Assembly (NCBI GenBank): GCA_016704305.1
Contig: JADJAL010000001.1
Location: forward strand, 124,001-188,000
DNA: 64,000 nucleotides
Origin: Haliea sp.
GTDB taxonomy: Bacteria > Pseudomonadota > Gammaproteobacteria > Pseudomonadales > Halieaceae
Direction of reading: 5' to 3'
The notes beneath the pieces are model-generated. The model was not told the DNA's origin and did not search any database. It saw nothing but the letters and a program-made list of their open reading frames with translations. A program made the translations under genes and the position numbers. Below, in pieces: positions 18,317 through 25,961 of this stretch; position 1 is the stretch's first letter, and each line of letters opens with the position of its first letter.

Positions 18317-19480
18317 TTACGACTTCTGTGAACCCACTACCCACATCGCGAAGAACTGCGCGCCGCCACCGTAGGCATGGCCCAGTGCCAGTTTCGCACC
18401 TTCCACCTGATGCGCGCCGGCATCGCCGCGCACCTGGCGCGCGGCCTCGGCGAAGCGGATCATACCGGATGCGCCGATCGGGTTGGAGGACAGTACGCCA
18501 CCGGAACAGTTCCAGGGAATATCGCCGCCCTCATCCAGCGAGGTAGCGCCTGCCATGGTCAGCTTCCAGCCTTCGCCTTTCGGCGCAAAGCCGAGGTTTT
18601 CGAGCCACATCGGCTCGTACCAACTGAACGGCACATACACCTCGGCGCAGTCGAGGTCCTTGCGCGGATTGGTGATGCCAGCCTGTTTGTAGACGTCCGC
18701 GGCACAGTCGCGACCGGCTTGCGGGTTGACCTCGTCGCGACCGGCGTACATGGTCGGCTCCGAGCGCATCGCCACGCCGCGAATCCAGGCCGGCGGCTTG
18801 GGCGCCTTGGTCGCGAGTTCCTCGTTCGCAATCACCATCGCGCAGGCACCGTCTGACGAGGGGCAGGATTCGAGGAAGCGGATCGGGTCCCACAGCATGA
18901 AAGAGTCCTCCACTTCCTGCATCGTGATATCCGGCTTTTGCAGGTGCGCCAGCGGATTGCGCGCGCCGTGCAGGCGATCCTTCACCGCCACCTTGATGCC
19001 CACGTTATACGGCGCTTTGGAGCGACGCATGTACTCGCGGATGATCGGCGCGAAATAACCCCCGGCACCGGCGTTCAGGTGGGTGGAGAACGGTTGCGGG
19101 TTGGACAATGCCCACATCGCGTTGGATTCGGACTGCTTCTCGAACGACACCGTCAGCACGCGCTTGAACGTGCCGCTTTGCACGTGCGATGCCGCGACCA
19201 ACGCCGTTGAGCCACCCACTGACCCTGCGGTATGCACGCGCAGCATGGGCTTGCCGTTGCAGCCGAGGGCATCCGTGAGGTAAATCTCCGGCATGATGAC
19301 ACCCTCGAACATATCGGGGGCCTTGCCGACGATCACGGCGTCGATGTCGTTCCAGGTGAGGTCCGCATCCTTCAGGGCGTTGACCGCCGCTTCGCGCACC
19401 AGCCCGGCAATCGAAACATCGGTCCGCTTGGTAGTGTATTTGGTCTGGCCAATGCCGACCACCGCTGCCAAATTAGCCAT
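18317..19480 (-). CDS. Thiolase-fold protein (SCP2/lipid-transfer type) lacking the nucleophile Cys; probable aldolase subunit
   Basis: A 387-residue thiolase-superfamily protein from ATG 19480. Supporting segments are AAVVGIGQTKYTTKRTDVSI at the start, ESCPSSDGACAMVIANEE in the middle and ALGHAYGGGAQFF at the end. The catalytic-Cys region, normally NNNCATGST or similar, reads TAGSVGGSTALVAAS here. Ser takes the Cys position, so thiolysis is unlikely. This matches Ltp-type retro-aldolases that work with DUF35 proteins in sterol side-chain degradation. The start codon overlaps the previous stop by one base (TAATG), so it is translationally coupled to the second thiolase-like gene. The aldolase function is inference from context. 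Confidence 0.85.
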   Translation of the reverse strand: MANLAAVVGIGQTKYTTKRTDVSIAGLVREAAVNALKDADLTWNDIDAVIVGKAPDMFEGVIMPEIYLTDALGCNGKPMLRVHTAGSVGGSTALVAASHVQSGTFKRVLTVSFEKQSESNAMWALSNPQPFSTHLNAGAGGYFAPIIREYMRRSKAPYNVGIKVAVKDRLHGARNPLAHLQKPDITMQEVEDSFMLWDPIRFLESCPSSDGACAMVIANEELATKAPKPPAWIRGVAMRSEPTMYAGRDEVNPQAGRDCAADVYKQAGITNPRKDLDCAEVYVPFSWYEPMWLENLGFAPKGEGWKLTMAGATSLDEGGDIPWNCSGGVLSSNPIGASGMIRFAEAARQVRGDAGAHQVEGAKLALGHAYGGGAQFFAMWVVGSQKS

Positions 19481-20547
19481 TATGCGTTCTCCCCTTGTTC
19501 CAGGACCGTTACCAGGTTGTGCTGCAGGCAAGGGCCTGACGTCGCATGGGCGATGCCCCGGCGCGCCTCGCCCTTCACAATGCGGTTAAAGACTTCACCG
19601 ATACGCGACAGGCCGGAGGCCATCATCAGGTTGCCAGCGAGCACACCACCGCTGGGATTGACGCTGGTTCCCTCGTCCAGGCCCAGCGCGCGCGTCAGGA
19701 TGATTTCCTGGTGGCTGAACGGCGCATACAACTCCGCCACATCCACCTTGCCCGCATTCATGCCGGCGCGGTTGGCCGCAATGCGCGTGGAGACCGAGTC
19801 CGTGAGATCGCGCATGCCCAGGTTGTGGGTCTCGATGCAGTGGTCGATACCGCTGATGATCACATACGGCAGGCCCCATGCTTTCGCCTGTTCCACGGTG
19901 GCGATGATCATTGCACTGGCGCCGTCCGACACCGGGCAGCAGTCAGCCTTGCGCAGCGGAGACAGATAGGTCTCCTCGGCCAGCACGTCTTCCGGGGAAA
20001 TATCCCCGCTCAACTGGGCGTGTGGATTGTTCATCGCGTTGCGGCGCGAACGCGACACCACCTCGGCCATGTCGCGCTCGGTGATCAGGCCACGGTCCAG
20101 CATGATGCGCGCCTGCATGGCTGCCAGCGAAATGCTGTCGACCCACAGTGGCGCCAGGTAATACGGATCGAGTTGTTGCGACAGCACGATGGGCAGTTCG
20201 CCCGGCGAGGATTTGCCAAAACCGTAAATCAAAGCGGAGTCCGCATGCCCCATGCGAATCTTCAACATGGATTCATACAGCGCCCATGCTGCGTCCATCT
20301 CGACATGCGATTCCTTGATCGGCGGCACCGCGCCCAGCGCGTCCACGCCGGCGACGAACGCGAAGGCCGCGCCCTGAAGGTAGTCGCAACTGCCGGAGCA
20401 GGTGAATCCCACGTCCTGCGCGCTCTTTAATCCGGCCTGTTTAAAGGTGCGCGCCAGCACCGGCATGATCAGCTCAACTTCATTGACCGCACCGGCGTCG
20501 GAAACGCTGTCAGTCTGTTGGTAGGCTACTATTGCAATTTGTTTCAT
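19480..20547 (-). CDS. Thiolase-fold protein lacking the nucleophile Cys; probable aldolase subunit
   Basis: A 355-residue member of the thiolase superfamily (acetyl-CoA acetyltransferase-like). The region that should hold the nucleophile reads KESHVEMDAAWALYESML, with no Cys. Recognisable thiolase segments are ALIYGFGKSSPGELP, KADCCPVSDGASAMIIAT and DEGTSVNPSGGVLAGNLMM. It starts 4 bp after the Zn-ribbon OB-fold gene and overlaps the following thiolase-like gene. Two Cys-less thiolase paralogs plus two DUF35 proteins suggest a hetero-oligomeric C-C lyase (Ltp2-ChsH2 type). A structural or acyl-carrier role is the alternative. Confidence 0.83.
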   Translation of the reverse strand: MKQIAIVAYQQTDSVSDAGAVNEVELIMPVLARTFKQAGLKSAQDVGFTCSGSCDYLQGAAFAFVAGVDALGAVPPIKESHVEMDAAWALYESMLKIRMGHADSALIYGFGKSSPGELPIVLSQQLDPYYLAPLWVDSISLAAMQARIMLDRGLITERDMAEVVSRSRRNAMNNPHAQLSGDISPEDVLAEETYLSPLRKADCCPVSDGASAMIIATVEQAKAWGLPYVIISGIDHCIETHNLGMRDLTDSVSTRIAANRAGMNAGKVDVAELYAPFSHQEIILTRALGLDEGTSVNPSGGVLAGNLMMASGLSRIGEVFNRIVKGEARRGIAHATSGPCLQHNLVTVLEQGENA

Positions 20548-20550
20548 TAA

Positions 20551-21084
20551 TCAGCCCTCCAAGCCGGTGACAGGTAGTTTACCGATCCGATCGACCGGCA
20601 CATCGGCCTCGTCGAGCGGTTTGAAGTAGCGGATGTTGTCCATGGCGTAATCCCATTCGGCTTCGGGTTTCCACACCGCCTGCACACGCTGGCCGATGTG
20701 GATCTCTTCGTTCACGCACTCGCTGAGGAGATGGATAAAGGAGATGTTGGCACCATCGGGCACCACGTTGGCAATGATGTAAGGCGGCTGGATCGGGTTG
20801 CCCGGAATCGGTATCGAAACAATAGTAAAAGACTGCACCGTCGCCTTGTCCGACAGCACCACTTCTTCCTCAGTGGCAACACCGCACGAGGCGCAAGAGC
20901 CGCGCGGGGGAACGTAAACTGCCGAACACTTCGGGCAACGCTGCCCTGTGAGTACACCTTTCTTGATCTGGGCGAGGAAGCGCGCCGGAGCCGCCCCCGC
21001 CGTGAAGTTGTATTTAAGGTAGACCGGCGCCTTGATGCCGGTGATTACGTCCTGGTCATCGCTCATGTTTTTTTCCTGGCTCAT
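20551..21084 (-). CDS. Zn-ribbon domain-containing OB-fold protein (DUF35)
   Basis: A 177-residue DUF35/OB-fold protein. A rubredoxin-like zinc ribbon is visible as Cys50-x2-Cys53 and Cys64-x2-Cys67 (CPKC, CASC), followed by an OB-fold with FTIVSIPIPGNPIQPPYIIANV, HIGQRVQAVWKPE and a C-terminal tail. Proteins of this family bind thiolase-fold partners and are needed for retro-aldol cleavage of CoA esters (ChsH2 DUF35 domain with Ltp2). ATG 21084 has a GGAGAG ribosome-binding site. It lies between the non-zinc paralog (12 bp upstream) and the first thiolase-like gene (4 bp downstream), so all four are one operon. Confidence 0.9.
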   Translation of the reverse strand: MSQEKNMSDDQDVITGIKAPVYLKYNFTAGAAPARFLAQIKKGVLTGQRCPKCSAVYVPPRGSCASCGVATEEEVVLSDKATVQSFTIVSIPIPGNPIQPPYIIANVVPDGANISFIHLLSECVNEEIHIGQRVQAVWKPEAEWDYAMDNIRYFKPLDEADVPVDRIGKLPVTGLEG

Positions 21085-21096
21085 GGCTGTTCTCTC

Positions 21097-21537
21097 CTAT
21101 ACCAGTTCGAAGCAGCGAATATCGGTGATGAAACCGATGGTTTCATCGGCCCACACGGCGCGCACGCGCGCCCCGGTGGCGATATCACTTTCCGCCGCTG
21201 CCGCGACACAGTGGATCATCGGCACATCGGCGCCATCGAGTTTGATCATCGCCCACGCAAACGGCACCTGCATTGGATGCGCTGCGCGCGGCTCCTTGAC
21301 CCAGGCGAAACTGACGATCTCGCCCTGTTGGCCCACCTGCACGAACTCACTGAGTTCCGCTGCGGTATCGGGGTCATACTCCATCGGCGGCACGACGACG
21401 CGACCGTCGCTTGCCTTGATGCCGACGATGTTGCGCTTCTTGAGTTCGGTCAGGAATCGACCGACGACCGGGCCGGTGGAGCGGGTGTAGGTATAACCTA
21501 GTTCAAACGCCTGGTTGAGGATTTCCGGTTGCGACAC
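21097..21537 (-). CDS. OB-fold protein (DUF35-like) without zinc-ribbon cysteines
   Basis: About 146 residues. The OB-fold segment GEIVSFAWVKEPRAAHPMQ and the late TGARVRAVWADETIGFITDIRCF align in style with the neighbouring DUF35 protein, but the N-terminal part IVGIKASDGRVVVPP has lost all four zinc Cys. GTG 21537 is preferred because AAGGAGG lies 9 nt upstream; GTG 21543 is only 3 nt away from it. It is the first gene of the operon that continues into the Zn-ribbon OB-fold protein and two thiolase-like genes. It is probably a partner subunit of the same complex. Confidence 0.8.
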   Translation of the reverse strand: MSQPEILNQAFELGYTYTRSTGPVVGRFLTELKKRNIVGIKASDGRVVVPPMEYDPDTAAELSEFVQVGQQGEIVSFAWVKEPRAAHPMQVPFAWAMIKLDGADVPMIHCVAAAAESDIATGARVRAVWADETIGFITDIRCFELV

Positions 21538-21697
21538 AGTCACAGCCCTCCTTGTTAGGGGTATGGGATCGGGGTGCCAGTATCAGTGAGCCTCTGTGGT
21601 CACTCAATGACGCATTGGATCACTTGGTAATGACATTTCAGATCAGCTTTCGAGCGCTTAACGGTTTAGTACACATTGTTGACCTGTCCAGTGCGCC

Positions 21698-21725
21698 GGG
21701 GTTGGGTCTGGGGTTGGGTCTGGGG
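21698..21725 (+). other. G-quadruplex-forming motif
   Basis: Five runs of three or four G on the plus strand (21698-21701, 21704-21706, 21710-21713, 21716-21718, 21722-21725) are separated by TT or TCT. This fits the G3+N1-7 four-tract consensus. It is built from two copies of the 12-mer GGGGTTGGGTCT. It lies 160 bp upstream of the DUF35-thiolase operon and just before the 13-bp tandem repeats, in the divergent promoter region. Confidence 0.75.
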
Positions 21726-21734
21726 TTCGGTTCT

Positions 21735-21838
21735 CCGGGCATTCGATCCGGGCATTCGATCCGGGCGTTCGATCCGGGCGTTCGATCCGGGCGTTCGATC
21801 CGGGCGTTCGATCCGGGTGTTCGATCCGGGTGTTCGAT
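21735..21838 (+). repeat. Eight tandem 13-bp repeats (CCGGGCGTTCGAT)
   Basis: There are eight contiguous 13-bp units. Variants are sorted in blocks: units 1-2 have CATTCGAT, units 3-6 CGTTCGAT and units 7-8 TGTTCGAT. Block order suggests growth by slipped-strand duplication. A 13-bp period breaks the reading frame, so it is not coding. It lies between the divergent DUF35 operon and the extradiol dioxygenase gene and abuts hairpin C. It may be an iteron-like protein-binding array or a neutral VNTR. Confidence 0.9.
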
Positions 21839-21840
21839 CC

Positions 21841-21917
21841 GGGCTCGGGCATCGGGTGCGCAATTCGCCCGCTTCCCCGATACTCGCTGACGAATTGCGC
21901 ACCCGATGCCCAAGCCC
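21841..21917 (-). repeat. Long hairpin C: 27-bp stem with GAGTATC loop
   Basis: Arms 21841-21867 and 21891-21917 pair at 26 of 27 positions; the single difference is a G-T wobble on the minus strand. Read on that strand, the 23-nt loop is TCAGCGAGTATCGGGGAAGC followed by GGG. It matches the loop of hairpin D (plus strand) at 21 of 23 positions. The stem is unrelated to those of A, B or D. It begins two bases after the 13-bp tandem array. Confidence 0.87.
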
Positions 21918-21992
21918 TGGCTCCGTACCAATATCCGACACTTCCGCTGTGCCATCCTCTGTATCGCAGCGCTGGTAAAACGCTCGGAACAA

Positions 21993-22065
21993 GGCTCCGG
22001 TTGTGAACGCCGCTTCGTCTGCGAGTATCGGGGAAGCAGGCGAAACGGCTTCCCCGACCGGGGCC
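21993..22065 (+). repeat. Hairpin D: two-part stem with GAGTATC loop
   Basis: The inner stem 22009-22017/22041-22049 (9 bp, one C-A mismatch) closes a 23-nt loop TCTGCGAGTATCGGGGAAGC plus AGG. The outer stem 21993-22003/22055-22065 has 11 pairs, including two wobbles that pair only on the plus strand. It is divergent from hairpin C with a 75-bp spacer, the same layout as A and B. It lies 164 bp upstream of the extradiol dioxygenase start. Apart from these elements the gap 21544-22228 shows no ORF. Confidence 0.75.
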
Positions 22066-22228
22066 GATCGCTGGCACAAACCTGTAAGGTTCAATCCGCT
22101 GATAGCCGACCGCTGCCACGAATCTGGATCGGAGTGTCACAAAGGTTGCTTTAGGAGTACCGCCACCGGCAGAATGCCGACTCGCACCTGCGGGGCTACA
22201 CCACACCATTGGGATCAGGAGTATTGCT

Positions 22229-23131
22229 ATGTCAGTTTCAGCCGTTGGCTACGTGAGAATTGCGTCTGCGGATGTCGCGGCGTGGATGGATTTTGGCACC
22301 AACGTGCTGGGCCTGATGGACGCGCAGCGCAAGGACGCGGGCGGCGCGCGGTTCCTGCGCATGGATGAGCACCCCTTCCGCTTCATGATCGAACCGGCTG
22401 ACGCTGACAAGTTGATCGCGGCCGGTCTTGAGTTCCCTTCTGCAGCGGCATGGCAGTCGACGATCGACCGACTTACGGCCGCCGGCCATGCTGTCACGCC
22501 CGGCGCAGCCGAGGATGCGCAGCGGCGCTGCGTCAGCGCATTTGCGACGGTGCTGGATCCGGCGGGCAATACGCTCGAGCTGTACTGGGGGCGCCTGCTG
22601 GATTACGTACCGCTGGCCTCCCCGACCGGCGTCTCCGGCTTCGTGACCAGCTACCAACAGATCGGCGACCTGGGATTTGGCCACTTTGTACTGCCGGCGC
22701 CAGACCTCGACACCGCCACCGATTTCTACACGCAACTTATTGGTACCGGCCTCACCGACACCTTGTATCCACCCGGAATGGACGGCCTGCAGATTCGCTT
22801 CATGCACGCCAATAACCCCAGGCAGCACTCCGTGGCCTTGTTCAACGGCCCTCATCCGCTGGGTATCGTGCATATGATGGTGGAAGTACAAACGCTGGAC
22901 GAGGTCGGCAAGGCGATGCGGCGCGCGCAACAGGCCGGCGTGCACTTCCTTGCCACGCTGGGCCGCCATGTGAACGACAATATGTGTTCGATTTACATGT
23001 TGGCGCCCGGCGGGATCGCGGTGGAGTATGGCTACGACGGTTTACTGATCGACTGGGAGAACCATGTACCCACTATCAGCGTTGAAGGCGACCTCTGGGG
23101 CCATGAGTACCATTTCCCCGGTGTAAACTAA
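22229..23131 (+). CDS. Type I extradiol ring-cleavage dioxygenase (BphC/HsaC-like)
   Basis: A 300-residue vicinal-oxygen-chelate dioxygenase with two halves. Fe(II) ligands fit exactly by spacing: His152 (GFGHFVLP), His215 (GIVHMMVEV) and Glu266 (AVEYGYDG), against 146/210/260 in BphC. His200 matches the catalytic acid/base His195 of BphC. It should cleave a catecholic substrate next to its hydroxyls. HsaC-like steroid catechol cleavage fits the neighbouring sterol-type CoA genes, but catechols from other aromatics cannot be excluded. It is divergent from the DUF35-thiolase operon across a repeat-filled promoter region. Its 3' end overlaps the convergent phosphotransferase gene by 4 bp. Confidence 0.92.
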   Translation: MSVSAVGYVRIASADVAAWMDFGTNVLGLMDAQRKDAGGARFLRMDEHPFRFMIEPADADKLIAAGLEFPSAAAWQSTIDRLTAAGHAVTPGAAEDAQRRCVSAFATVLDPAGNTLELYWGRLLDYVPLASPTGVSGFVTSYQQIGDLGFGHFVLPAPDLDTATDFYTQLIGTGLTDTLYPPGMDGLQIRFMHANNPRQHSVALFNGPHPLGIVHMMVEVQTLDEVGKAMRRAQQAGVHFLATLGRHVNDNMCSIYMLAPGGIAVEYGYDGLLIDWENHVPTISVEGDLWGHEYHFPGVN

Positions 23132-24219
23132 TCGGCGACCGCCAGGGCCGCGCGAATGGCCGCCACCGACCCGAGTGCTTCCATCGCAGCGTGCAGGCGC
23201 TGCAGCGAGGCCATCACATAGTTGACTGGCTGCCACGCATCACCCATCGCCAGTGTCACGGTCGCGCCCACCCAGACATACGCCGCATGCCACTGGTATT
23301 GCTGCCACAGCTGCGCGGCTGGCGGTGCTGCCACGCCCAGTGCGAGGAGCTGCTCGCGGTAGTAGGCCAGCATGTCGCGCCCAAAATCCCGCTGGTGTTC
23401 CGGCGTCAGCGTACCGGCGAGGAAATATCCCACATCACGCATCGCCGGGGCGCGCGCCACCATGGCCCAGTCGAGAAAGCCCGGCTGGTTGGCATCGTAG
23501 AACAGGTTGGCATCGTGCACGTCGCCGTGTATCAGCGTTGGCTCCCCACGCAACCACAGCTGGTGGATTGCATCGGCCTGCGCCAGATACAGTTCGGCCA
23601 TGTCCGTGAAGACAGGCGGCATGCTGGTGGCGTACGTCTGCAGCGCCTGTGCAATCAGTTGCACGGCGATCTCGTGTTGCAGGGGTGGTTGCACCCAGGC
23701 CAGGTCGGTCGCGAAGCGCGGTGACGCCCAGTACGCCGCATGCAGGCGTGCAAAGGCAGCGAGTATCTGCCGCACATAGTCGAGTGAATAGCGCGTGCTG
23801 GCGTTGTTGAATGTGCAGCCACTGTCGACGAGGTTTTCCAGCAGCATGATGTAGGCCGCGCCCTCCTCGTCCGTCGCTGCAAAATAGCAGCGCGGCAAGC
23901 GCACCGGCAACTCCGCCGCCAGGCTGCCATAGAACAGCGCTTCGCGTCGTCCCATGCCACTGGAGGTCACGAACAGGCGTTGCAGTTCGTCGGCAGGCGG
24001 CAGCTTCACGAAGAGTTTGGCAGGCATACCTGTGGCGGGCAGACCCGTGGCCGGCAGACCCGTGGCCGGCAAGTCGGCGGCTTCACCATAATTGAGTTCC
24101 AGCAGCGCGCGCCCTGTCGTACCGGCGTGCGCATCGACGACTGTGAAACCCGTGACGGGCGCCTGCAACGCGTCCGACAACCAGTCGCTGGTCAGGTTGT
24201 GCAAATCCGTTGGGATCAT
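23128..24219 (-). CDS. Aminoglycoside phosphotransferase (APH/choline kinase) family protein
   Basis: A 363-residue kinase-like protein. The catalytic loop is LIHGDVHDANLFYD and the metal-binding motif PGFLDWAMV; YIMLLENLVDSG forms the hinge and LFVKLPPADEL holds the nucleotide-binding Lys strand. Proteins of this form are often annotated as acyl-CoA dehydrogenase-associated kinases of unknown substrate. ATG 24219 has AAGG at suitable spacing; a TTG at 24228 is possible. Residues about 52-70 contain tandem LPATG units (15-bp DNA repeat near 24025-24072) in the loop before the Lys strand, which looks like a local slippage expansion. Confidence 0.87.
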   Translation of the reverse strand: MIPTDLHNLTSDWLSDALQAPVTGFTVVDAHAGTTGRALLELNYGEAADLPATGLPATGLPATGMPAKLFVKLPPADELQRLFVTSSGMGRREALFYGSLAAELPVRLPRCYFAATDEEGAAYIMLLENLVDSGCTFNNASTRYSLDYVRQILAAFARLHAAYWASPRFATDLAWVQPPLQHEIAVQLIAQALQTYATSMPPVFTDMAELYLAQADAIHQLWLRGEPTLIHGDVHDANLFYDANQPGFLDWAMVARAPAMRDVGYFLAGTLTPEHQRDFGRDMLAYYREQLLALGVAAPPAAQLWQQYQWHAAYVWVGATVTLAMGDAWQPVNYVMASLQRLHAAMEALGSVAAIRAALAVAD

Positions 24220-24251
24220 CGATAGCAACCTTGTTTAGTGTTAGCCAACCC

Positions 24252-24282
24252 TACGCCGGGAATGCACCGGTTTACCGGCGTA
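24252..24282. other. Intercistronic hairpin (8-bp stem)
   Basis: TACGCCGG (24252-24259) and CCGGCGTA (24275-24282) form a perfect stem with a 15-nt loop, between the end of the solute-binding protein gene and the start of the phosphotransferase gene on the minus strand. There is no T-run, so termination is doubtful. Confidence 0.5.
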
Positions 24283-24294
24283 CACACAGGCCAC

Positions 24295-25056
24295 TCAGTG
24301 CACTTCCACCGTGACAGGAATCCAGCGATTGAATATGTACGTTATCGTGCCGTTGCGTTTGAGCAACTGCAGGGCATCGTTGAGCCTTGCCGCGAGACGC
24401 GCATCGTCCTTGCGCACGGCCCAGGCCAGCTTCTCACTGGTGAGCGGTTTGTACAGGCTGATAAGGTCAGCATTTTCGTTCGAGGTCGCTAACTGCCAGC
24501 TGGTGGGGGCGTCGTGGATGTACAGGTCTATCTCGTTGCTGCGCAGCCCGGCAAAAGCCGCGGTGGAGTCATCGAAAAATGTCACCTTTGCATCCTTGAG
24601 CTCACGGGCAGCAAAATCCGCACCCGTGGTTCCCGGCTCCACACCGATGCGGACGCCCTCGCTATAGAGCGCCCAGGGCTGGGAGAAATGCCCGACCTTG
24701 TCCGTCGTCATGATGGCCATCTGTCCCACATCCATATAGGAATCCGTAAACAGGACCTGTTCGCTGCGCTCGGGCGTGACACTCATGCCCGACATGATGA
24801 CGTCGATGTCCCCGGCCTGTAGCGCGGGGATAAGTTGGTCGAACGGCATATTCACCAGCGTCATTTCCTGGTCGATGATGGCGCCCACGGCCTTGGCGCT
24901 GTCGGCTTCAATGCCCACAATGTGTCCATCCTGAAGGTAGGCCAATGGCGGATAATCCGCCGACATACCGACTTTGAGGCCAGCGGCCATCGCACCCACG
25001 GCGAACAGCCATGCGTACAGGGAGAAAAGGGTTGCAGTTAACAATCTGGCGAACAT
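24295..25056 (-). CDS. Amino-acid-type ABC transporter substrate-binding protein (SBP_bac_3)
   Basis: A 253-residue periplasmic binding protein. Starting at ATG 25056 it has a clear signal peptide (FSLYAWLFAVGAMAA, cleavage after Ala) followed by LKVGMSADYPPLAYLQDG, the standard start of family 3 solute-binding proteins. IDVIMSGMSVTPERSEQVLFTDSY and GVRIGVEPGTTGADFAA are the lobe-hinge motifs. It probably binds a polar amino acid or similar small ligand. No permease or ATPase gene is next to it, so it is an orphan binding protein, or a sensor-type or lyase-type relative. The open frame extends upstream to 25149, but the signal peptide favours 25056. Confidence 0.88.
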   Translation of the reverse strand: MFARLLTATLFSLYAWLFAVGAMAAGLKVGMSADYPPLAYLQDGHIVGIEADSAKAVGAIIDQEMTLVNMPFDQLIPALQAGDIDVIMSGMSVTPERSEQVLFTDSYMDVGQMAIMTTDKVGHFSQPWALYSEGVRIGVEPGTTGADFAARELKDAKVTFFDDSTAAFAGLRSNEIDLYIHDAPTSWQLATSNENADLISLYKPLTSEKLAWAVRKDDARLAARLNDALQLLKRNGTITYIFNRWIPVTVEVH

Positions 25057-25285
25057 GGCGTTCCCTCTACACGTGCCGGTGAATCCGTGGGGTTTGGTGC
25101 TTGCGTGACGGCGACAATGTACCACTGCGCGCCAGAGCGAGGGAAGCAATCAGCAAGCCCAGCCCGCCTGCGCGCCTCGGGTCAGGTGCGGGTTCTTTGC
25201 GCTTGACGCTATCGGGTGCGTTTGCCATGCTGCTGGCGGCGGCGCAAACGCCGGAATCCACCACTTCAGATAAAGGAATCCCACT

Positions 25286-25859
25286 ATGAAAACGCTACTT
25301 AGAGCCTCCTTGCTGTTTCTCCTTGCGATCCTGGCCAGCCACACGGCATATGCGGATGAATACGACGACGCCATCACCAGCTTCAAGAATGCCGGTGAGA
25401 GCGGCGCCTACTTTGACAAGAGTATCGGTTTTGCGGTGTTCCCCACGATCGGCAAGGGCGGGATCGGTATCGGCGGCGCCCACGGTTCGGGTCGCGTCTA
25501 TAAAGGGGGCGAGGTGATCGGCACCTCGAAAATGACCCAATTGACGATCGGTTTTCAACTCGGCGGCGAAGCGTTCAGCCAGATTATCTTCTTCGAAAAC
25601 CAGGCGGCCCTCGACAACTTTATCTCCGGCAATTTTGAATTCAGCGCGGATGCCAGCGCGGTGGCCATTACCGCCGGCGCCGGTGCCTCTGCGAATACCG
25701 GCGGTGGCGTATCCGCAGGGGGTGAGCGGCGGGAAAAACAATGCGGACACCAAATCGCTGGGGTTTCGCAAGGGCATGGCCATTTTCACCATCGCCAAGG
25801 GCGGCCTGATGTACCAGGCGACACTGGGCGGACAGAAATACAGCTTCGATCCTATCTAG
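25286..25859 (+). pseudogene. SYLF/YSC84-domain lipid-binding protein, one frameshift in a G-run
   Basis: ATG 25286 starts a signal peptide (ILASHTAYADEYDD, cleavage after AYA). The following KSIGFAVFPTIGKGGIGIGGAHGSG is the SYLF/YSC84 signature. In the first frame sense ends after VSAGG at about 25723. One extra G in the run GGGGG shifts the rest to the frame encoding VSGGKNNADTKSLGF and KGGLMYQATLGGQKYSF, which ends at 25859 as expected. Reassembled length is about 190 residues, normal for the family. It is a small secreted or periplasmic lipid-associated protein of unclear role. The indel in a homopolymer suggests a sequencing error. Confidence 0.85.
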
Positions 25860-25892
25860 TTCCCACTCGCTCCAGACTGCTGTTCAACAGAG

Positions 25893-25922
25893 GTCGCGCC
25901 CGTCAGGTCGCGGCCTTTTTAA
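25893..25922 (+). terminator. Possible weak terminator after the SYLF gene
   Basis: A CGCG-x-CC/GG-x-CGCG stem with loop GTCA is followed by GCC and TTTTT, 34 bp after the stop codon at 25859. The stem has one internal mismatch, so this is only suggestive. Confidence 0.4.
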
Positions 25923-25961
25923 TGCGTGTAAACCGACCATCTGGTTAATCCGCCGACGCCA

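Noticed and set aside
21735..21838. CRISPR array
   Set aside because: Units are 13 bp and contiguous without spacers; no cas gene is present.
21552..21890. Small secreted repeat proteins from open frames over the 13-bp array
   Set aside because: A 13-bp period rotates the frame, both strands are equally open, and no ribosome-binding site or conserved sequence is present.
16132..22065. Integron attC sites for hairpins A-D
   Set aside because: The RYYYAAC/GTTRRRY core pairs are not present at the ends, stems are perfect without the usual extrahelical bases, and there is no integrase or cassette pattern.
24020..24080. Sortase LPxTG signal
   Set aside because: The motif is internal, near the N-terminus of a cytoplasmic kinase-like protein in a Gram-negative; no TM tail follows.
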